DNA of 8,995 nt, from NCBI GenBank assembly GCA_937900435.1, contig CALCEG010000104.1, positions 1-8,995 on the forward strand, written 5' to 3'. The notes under the pieces were generated by a model, which saw only the letters and a program-made list of their open reading frames with translations, was not told the origin of the DNA and searched no databases. This document shows positions 5,866-8,995 of this stretch, one piece after another. Within the stretch, counting starts at the first letter, position 1; the number at the start of each line of letters is the position of its first letter. Source of the DNA: an uncultured Alphaproteobacteria bacterium (lineage in GTDB: Bacteria; Pseudomonadota; Alphaproteobacteria; Rs-D84). Made by a program: the position numbers and the translations under genes.

Positions 5866-6079
5866 TTTTTGTTCCTTTTTTCTTCGTTTCAATAGGTTGT
5901 GCTTCCGCTTCTATAATTGTTTCTTTTGTTTCAACACCAGCAATCAAAGCAGGAAATATTTTATGTAACACAGCAAATGTGCGTTCGTCTATTTCTGCTG
6001 TTTCAGATTTCTTTAATACGATTGCTTTACCTTGTGTGATGAATTTGATTTCAGTAGAGCCTGAATTTATAACTTTCAT
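5840..6079 (-). CDS. Small basic-tailed structural-region protein, function unknown
   Basis: This 79-residue protein has a short ordered part (MKVINSGSTEIKF, GKAIVLKKSETAEIDERTF, LHKIFPALIAG) that reads as a small beta domain plus one helix. An acidic linker and a lysine-rich end (KKKGTKNGNRKKSK) follow. GGAG stands 8 bases before the ATG. It is the first gene behind the capsid hairpin and overlaps the next gene by 26 bases, which suggests coupled translation. Position suggests a minor head or head-completion component. The basic tail might touch packaged DNA or an acidic partner, but that is inference only. Confidence 0.6.
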   Translation of the reverse strand: MKVINSGSTEIKFITQGKAIVLKKSETAEIDERTFAVLHKIFPALIAGVETKETIIEAEAQPIETKKKGTKNGNRKKSK

Positions 6080-6102
6080 TTTTATTCTCCTTAAAAGACC
6101 AA

Positions 6103-6124
6103 GGGGCAGGCTAGCGCCCGCCCC
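6103..6124 (-). terminator. GC-rich hairpin after the capsid gene (attenuator or mRNA-stabilising stem)
   Basis: On the minus strand GGGGCGGGC pairs with GCCTGCCCC around a GCTA loop: 9 pairs including one G-U. ACC and GGT can pair just outside across a small T/TT internal loop. The tail is TTGGTCTTTT, so only weakly T-rich. It lies 28 bases after the capsid stop and just before the AAGGAG site of the next gene. A partial terminator here would let the capsid gene be transcribed in excess over the connector genes; it might instead block 3' exonucleases. In the plus-strand orientation the stem contains an A-C mismatch, so the minus-strand RNA folds better. Confidence 0.6.
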
Positions 6125-6151
6125 AGGTGAGTGGTTTTTCCAAACCTATGC

Positions 6152-7186
6152 TTATTGAGCATCAAATGTCATATACAACATTTCTTTTGGACGGTTAACG
6201 AACACGTCAGAAATACGTGCATATGCAGTATTTTGATAGTTCATACCATCGATGCTTGCGCCTTGAACTACGTTGTAGTCAAATGGACGGTAGACACGGA
6301 TTGTGTCGAAGTCGCGGCGGTACAAGACATATTTGTATGCACCATTGTGGAAGTTTGGTTCGCAGTATGCTAATGGGATAATTTTAGCATTGCTGTTGCC
6401 TGTAACTTCTTTGAAGACGTCTTCCATACGTTTCAACATAGATTGAACTAATGGATATTGTTCGTCAACTGCAACACCCAAACCTAAGAAATCAGATGGT
6501 GCAATAGCCAATGTATCTGGCAAAGCAGTCATACCGGTTTGTGTGTAGAAGTTTGCAAATACAGAGCCCAAGAATGCACGGAATTCTGCAGAAGACATTG
6601 TTGAGATTTTCTTTGTCAAAACAGTTGTATCAACTGCAACGTCTGCTTGGTTCAACAAACCTTTGTGTTCTGCGTCACCTAACAATACACCACGTTGAAT
6701 CGACAAATCGTAGTCACGTTTACGTGCACGTTCTTTTTCTGTGATGATGTTCCAACGGCCTGTTTCTTGAGACTGACGGATTTCAAACAAAGAGTAAGAA
6801 ATCATTTTTGCCAAGTTGTGAATCTTTAAAGATACAGAATCCAGAGAAACACCTTCTTGACCACGACGTGCATTGTCTGCGTCTAAGCCACGTTCCCAAG
6901 TAGACAAAGAACCATCGATATTGCTGTAAGAACGCAATACTGTGATGTAATCTGCCCATCCACCTTGTGTGTTATCGAAAGGAACAAAGTCTTCAGGGTT
7001 AACTGTGTAAAATTTCTGTTGAGAAACTTCACGTTCGATTTGTGTCAATAATGTAACGTCAATGTCACCATAACCCATATCGTTCAACAATTTTTGGTTA
7101 TTGTCAATAATAGCCAATTCTTGTTCGTTGAACAATTCTTCACGGCTTTTTTCAACGCCATTAACTAAGTATTTTTTATCTGTCAT
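6152..7186 (-). CDS. Major capsid protein (DUF2184 type)
   Basis: At 344 residues it has the expected size for an HK97-fold major capsid protein. It begins with a charged alpha-helical arm (residues about 10-60), then alternates beta and alpha segments. YSLFEIRQSQ (131-140), the Arg/Lys/Asp-rich helix ERARKRDYDLSIQRGVLLGD (152-171) and GLLNQADVAVD (176-186) fit the DUF2184 pattern of a Tyr-Ser-x-x-Glu stretch, a helix and a Gly-Leu-Leu-Asn loop. Further on is a domain with PDTLAIAPSDFLGLG and a conserved-looking C-terminal beta region ending EMLYMTFDAQ. The TAGGAG site is strong and the gene is followed by a stable hairpin, in keeping with high expression. It assembles the icosahedral shell on the scaffold encoded upstream. 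Confidence 0.85.
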   Translation of the reverse strand: MTDKKYLVNGVEKSREELFNEQELAIIDNNQKLLNDMGYGDIDVTLLTQIEREVSQQKFYTVNPEDFVPFDNTQGGWADYITVLRSYSNIDGSLSTWERGLDADNARRGQEGVSLDSVSLKIHNLAKMISYSLFEIRQSQETGRWNIITEKERARKRDYDLSIQRGVLLGDAEHKGLLNQADVAVDTTVLTKKISTMSSAEFRAFLGSVFANFYTQTGMTALPDTLAIAPSDFLGLGVAVDEQYPLVQSMLKRMEDVFKEVTGNSNAKIIPLAYCEPNFHNGAYKYVLYRRDFDTIRVYRPFDYNVVQGASIDGMNYQNTAYARISDVFVNRPKEMLYMTFDAQ

Positions 7187-7198
7187 TGTCCACTCCTA

Positions 7199-7675
7199 TT
7201 AACCAATCCAAACTGGAACCAAAGAGCCGCCTTCAACAGCAGAAGTTTTTTCAAAGGTAACACCAACGCGAGATTGTGCCCCTGCAGGTGCTGTAGCTGT
7301 GATAGAACCATCAGTTGCATCGTAATAAACGATTGTACCTGCGTCTATAGCTTCTTCTGTTACGCAAGAAATGACACCGCCTCTCAAGATTATAGAAACG
7401 ATATCGCCAGCTTTGAATGTTTCGTGTTTTGGGTTATACAAAATAAAACCAACAAATTTATCTGTTGCGTCAGCTGGAACAACTTTCAATTTGCCAGTAG
7501 ATGTAGATGCGATTTTTACAGGGTCGCCAGCGTACAAAACGCCTTCAACCGATGCATCGATTTTGACTTCTATAACATCAGCATTCAAACCCCAATCCAA
7601 GTATTCACCACGAACGCGGTTTGGCAAGAATTGGTTCAATTCGTGTTTGTAGAAGTCTGCTTTTACTATTGCCAT
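7199..7675 (-). CDS. Capsid cement/decoration protein
   Basis: This 158-residue protein has no Cys-rich or catalytic motifs. It is mainly beta-type sequence with repeated Gly-Asp turns (YAGDPVKI, FKAGDIVSIILRGG, DAGTIVYYDATDG) and a hydrophobic end (GGSLVPVWIG). This pattern matches small structural cement proteins (DUF2190-like and related), in which a compact beta domain binds the outside of the capsid lattice and stabilises it. It sits between the protease-scaffold gene and the major capsid gene, the usual place for a decoration protein, with AAGGAG before its ATG. The family match is by pattern and position. A head-stabilising or minor capsid protein of another family is possible. Confidence 0.68.
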   Translation of the reverse strand: MAIVKADFYKHELNQFLPNRVRGEYLDWGLNADVIEVKIDASVEGVLYAGDPVKIASTSTGKLKVVPADATDKFVGFILYNPKHETFKAGDIVSIILRGGVISCVTEEAIDAGTIVYYDATDGSITATAPAGAQSRVGVTFEKTSAVEGGSLVPVWIG

Positions 7676-7689
7676 TTGCTTTCTCCTTG

Positions 7690-8055
7690 TTAAATTTTAA
7701 CGTCTGGCACACGAACAACAACTTTCTTAACTTCTTCAGTTAAAGCATTGTTCAGGTCAGCTTTCAAACCTTCATCAGAACCTTCTTCAACAGCAGGTGC
7801 TTCTTCTGGTTTAGTTTCTTCAGCTGGTGCCGTTTCAGACGCAGGGTTAGTTTCTGCGGCTTCCTTTTCAGCAATCTTTGCTTCCAATTCAGCTTTTTCG
7901 GTTTCCAACTTGCTTATGGTTTCCCCTTGTTCTGCAATCTTTTCTTCCGCAGCTTCAAGTTCGTTAACCAATTCTTCTAAGGTCTTTTCACCAGACTTTG
8001 TGTTAACTAACACGTCTTTGTCCAGTTCAACCTTTGATTTCTTGAATCCAAACAT
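7690..8055 (-). CDS. Predicted free scaffolding protein from an internal in-frame start
   Basis: Codon 185 of the protease gene is an ATG followed by FGFKKSKVELDKD, exactly where the protease-like part ends and the scaffold part begins. AAAGGA stands 7 bases before it, as good a ribosome binding site as those of the separate genes here. Starting there gives a 121-residue protein consisting of the coiled coil, acidic Pro-rich linker and basic tail, without protease residues. Nested protease/scaffold genes of this kind are established in lambda (C/Nu3). The inferred role is a free scaffold present in excess over the protease fusion and later degraded. It could instead be expressed only as part of the full-length protein, since the AGGA is fixed partly by the codons AAG GAT. 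Confidence 0.55.
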   Translation of the reverse strand: MFGFKKSKVELDKDVLVNTKSGEKTLEELVNELEAAEEKIAEQGETISKLETEKAELEAKIAEKEAAETNPASETAPAEETKPEEAPAVEEGSDEGLKADLNNALTEEVKKVVVRVPDVKI

Positions 8056-8607
8056 TATGTTATCCTTTTGATTATAAAGAACACCATCGGCAACTATGCA
8101 GTCATCTTTAGAGTTCTTCCATATCTCGGTTCCATTATAACGCGGATTTTTAACTAACGCAAGATGAAGCATCTCGCCACCTAAAATCTCACGTTTATAT
8201 GTAACATTGTTGACAGTGACTTCGCCTTCTGATAAGTCTGCACGATAAGCACAACTTACATATGGCACCTCACCATTCGCTATCTTGCCGTTAGCTTTAT
8301 CACAGAAAACGACAAAATCTGCATACCAGTTGCCCATTTCGTCTCTATCACATTGAGACACATAACCAACTGCTTTTTCTTTCATATCAGCTTCGTCTTC
8401 AATATCTTGGTGACCAATGACCACCGGACAACCTTTCAAAGACCAAGCGAATGAATCTAATGCTGTAGGCGTTACTAAATATGCGCCTTCTTTATAACCA
8501 ACTGCGCCCGGCGTGATAAACATAGCACGGTAAACTGTTCCTTTTGGAATGTCCGGCTCCGTAAATCTTGGCGCAACCATATTTATCTTTTCAAATTCTT
8601 TTGCCAT
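7690..8607 (-). CDS. Prohead maturation protease with C-terminal scaffold domain (DUF2213 type)
   Basis: This 305-residue protein has two parts. Residues 1 to about 165 resemble DUF2213 head proteases: a VIGHQD stretch with candidate catalytic His66, YVSCAYR with candidate nucleophile Ser118, and the LHLALVKNPRY segment (148-157) that typically closes this domain. Residues about 205-252 are a strongly charged heptad-like coiled coil (EELVNELEAAEEKIAEQ and onward). A Glu/Pro/Ala-rich linker (253-280) and a basic end (EEVKKVVVRVPDVKI) follow, as in scaffold domains that bind capsid protein. The expected job is to guide procapsid assembly and then cleave scaffold and possibly capsid protein inside the prohead. 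GGAG lies 8 bases before the ATG. The gene sits just ahead of the cement and capsid genes, as is usual. The catalytic residues are assigned by motif only. Confidence 0.8.
   Translation of the reverse strand: MAKEFEKINMVAPRFTEPDIPKGTVYRAMFITPGAVGYKEGAYLVTPTALDSFAWSLKGCPVVIGHQDIEDEADMKEKAVGYVSQCDRDEMGNWYADFVVFCDKANGKIANGEVPYVSCAYRADLSEGEVTVNNVTYKREILGGEMLHLALVKNPRYNGTEIWKNSKDDCIVADGVLYNQKDNIMFGFKKSKVELDKDVLVNTKSGEKTLEELVNELEAAEEKIAEQGETISKLETEKAELEAKIAEKEAAETNPASETAPAEETKPEEAPAVEEGSDEGLKADLNNALTEEVKKVVVRVPDVKI
8063..8068 (-). promoter_or_regulatory. Internal ribosome binding site for the nested scaffold
   Basis: AAAGGA on the minus strand, 7 bases upstream of the in-frame ATG at 8055-8053, inside the protease coding sequence. 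The spacing is close to optimal and the position coincides with the domain boundary. Confidence 0.5.
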
Positions 8608-8619
8608 TTGTTTTCTCCT

Positions 8620-8995
8620 TTACGCACGCATACCACTTACTTGCCAAGACATTTCGCCCGAATAATAAGCAATACCACTTTGTCCTGTTCGTCCGTGTAT
8701 TAAAATTCCTATTTGTGTCGTTGATGGCATAGAGTATGTTGGTACTTTTAAACCATCTTGTTCTGTTGTTGACCAATTCACAGACAAGTTTACAGTTGCT
8801 TTTGTATCTGACATCTCTATTGGTAGATTAACATAAGACCAACCACCAGCAGCAGCCCAAGCAATGCCGCCTTGTTCAACCCAACCTGATGAATATTTAC
8901 GATACCAGGTGTAATTATTTTCAGCTGTAGGTCTTTGAAATTCGACCACCACATCTACAAGATAACCGCCTTGCGTGACACCATCGTGCACTCTT
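8620..8995 (-). CDS. C-terminal part of a tail-fibre-like (receptor-binding or head-fibre) protein, partial
   Basis: The frame stays open to the window edge, so the true start lies beyond position 8995; the GTG at 8991 is only the first start-like codon. About 125 residues are visible. They contain WYRKYSSGWVEQGG, a pattern I associate with the C-terminal ends of phage tail fibres, followed by alternating hydrophobic/polar beta-type sequence (VNLPIEMSDT, ATVNLSVNW) and a YYSGEMSWQVSGMRA end. It is rich in Trp, Tyr and Gly and has no signal peptide or membrane segment. By analogy it would sit at the tip of a trimeric fibre and contact a cell surface or host glycan. Its place is unusual: fibre genes normally lie behind the baseplate genes, whereas this one ends 12 bases before the prohead protease in the same orientation. 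A head fibre is therefore a real alternative. Confidence is good for the fold type and low for the exact role. Confidence 0.6.
   Translation of the reverse strand, partial: RVHDGVTQGGYLVDVVVEFQRPTAENNYTWYRKYSSGWVEQGGIAWAAAGGWSYVNLPIEMSDTKATVNLSVNWSTTEQDGLKVPTYSMPSTTQIGILIHGRTGQSGIAYYSGEMSWQVSGMRA

Noticed and set aside
7274..7693. 139-residue plus-strand frame opposite the cement gene
   Set aside because: Cys- and Phe-rich antisense shadow of a well-supported minus-strand gene with a strong ribosome binding site.
7748..8071. Long plus-strand open frame rich in Ser and Ala opposite the scaffold region
   Set aside because: It is the antisense shadow of the Glu/Ala/Lys-rich coiled coil (GAA and GCA codons read backwards give Ser and Ala runs). 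No ribosome binding site, and wrong strand for the operon.
8591..8776. 61-residue minus-strand frame overlapping the fibre and protease genes
   Set aside because: It overlaps two better-supported frames, has Asn/Thr/Arg-biased low-quality sequence and no ribosome binding site.

Overview
This window is a stretch of late structural genes from a tailed phage or prophage with a contractile (myovirus-type) tail. Every credible gene lies on the minus strand, so the biological reading order runs from position 8995 down to 1. Genes are packed head to tail. Most are separated by 0-15 bases or overlap by 1-4 bases (TAATG, TGATG and ATGA junctions), and most have a clear AGGAG-type ribosome binding site. 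The longest gap is 72 bases, so there is no long non-coding stretch. TAA, TGA and TAG are all used as ordinary stops, so there is no sign of an altered genetic code. The sequence does not identify the host; moderate-to-low GC and AGGAG-type sites suit many bacteria. No integrase, attachment site, tRNA, CRISPR array or insertion sequence is visible.

Head region (8995-6152): the C-terminal end of a tail-fibre-like protein that runs off the window; a DUF2213-type prohead protease joined to a coiled-coil scaffold, with an in-frame internal start that should make free scaffold; a capsid cement or decoration protein; and a DUF2184-type major capsid protein. A GC-rich hairpin directly follows the capsid gene and probably lowers expression of the genes behind it.

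Connector region (6079-2843): two small lysine-tailed proteins; a protein carrying two 54-residue repeats that resemble carbohydrate-binding (CBM5/12) modules; the C-terminal half of a DUF4054-type head-tail adaptor in the same frame but separated by a stop; a gp10/virion-morphogenesis-like connector protein; an unrecognised 160-residue protein; a small neck-like protein; and a LIC_12616-type tail terminator.

Tail region (2829-53): tail sheath (DUF3383 type), probable tail tube, and a pair of tail-assembly chaperone reading frames in the G/GT arrangement, with a likely -1 ribosomal frameshift at a GGGGGA run. Where a long tape-measure gene is expected there is only a 128-residue frame. GC falls from about 48% to about 22% within its 3' end, and a terminator-like hairpin follows.

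The points most worth checking are the in-frame stop in the adaptor gene, the interrupted tape-measure position, the frameshifted chaperone and the nested scaffold. No wholly new system such as defence or a new enzyme pathway is evident.
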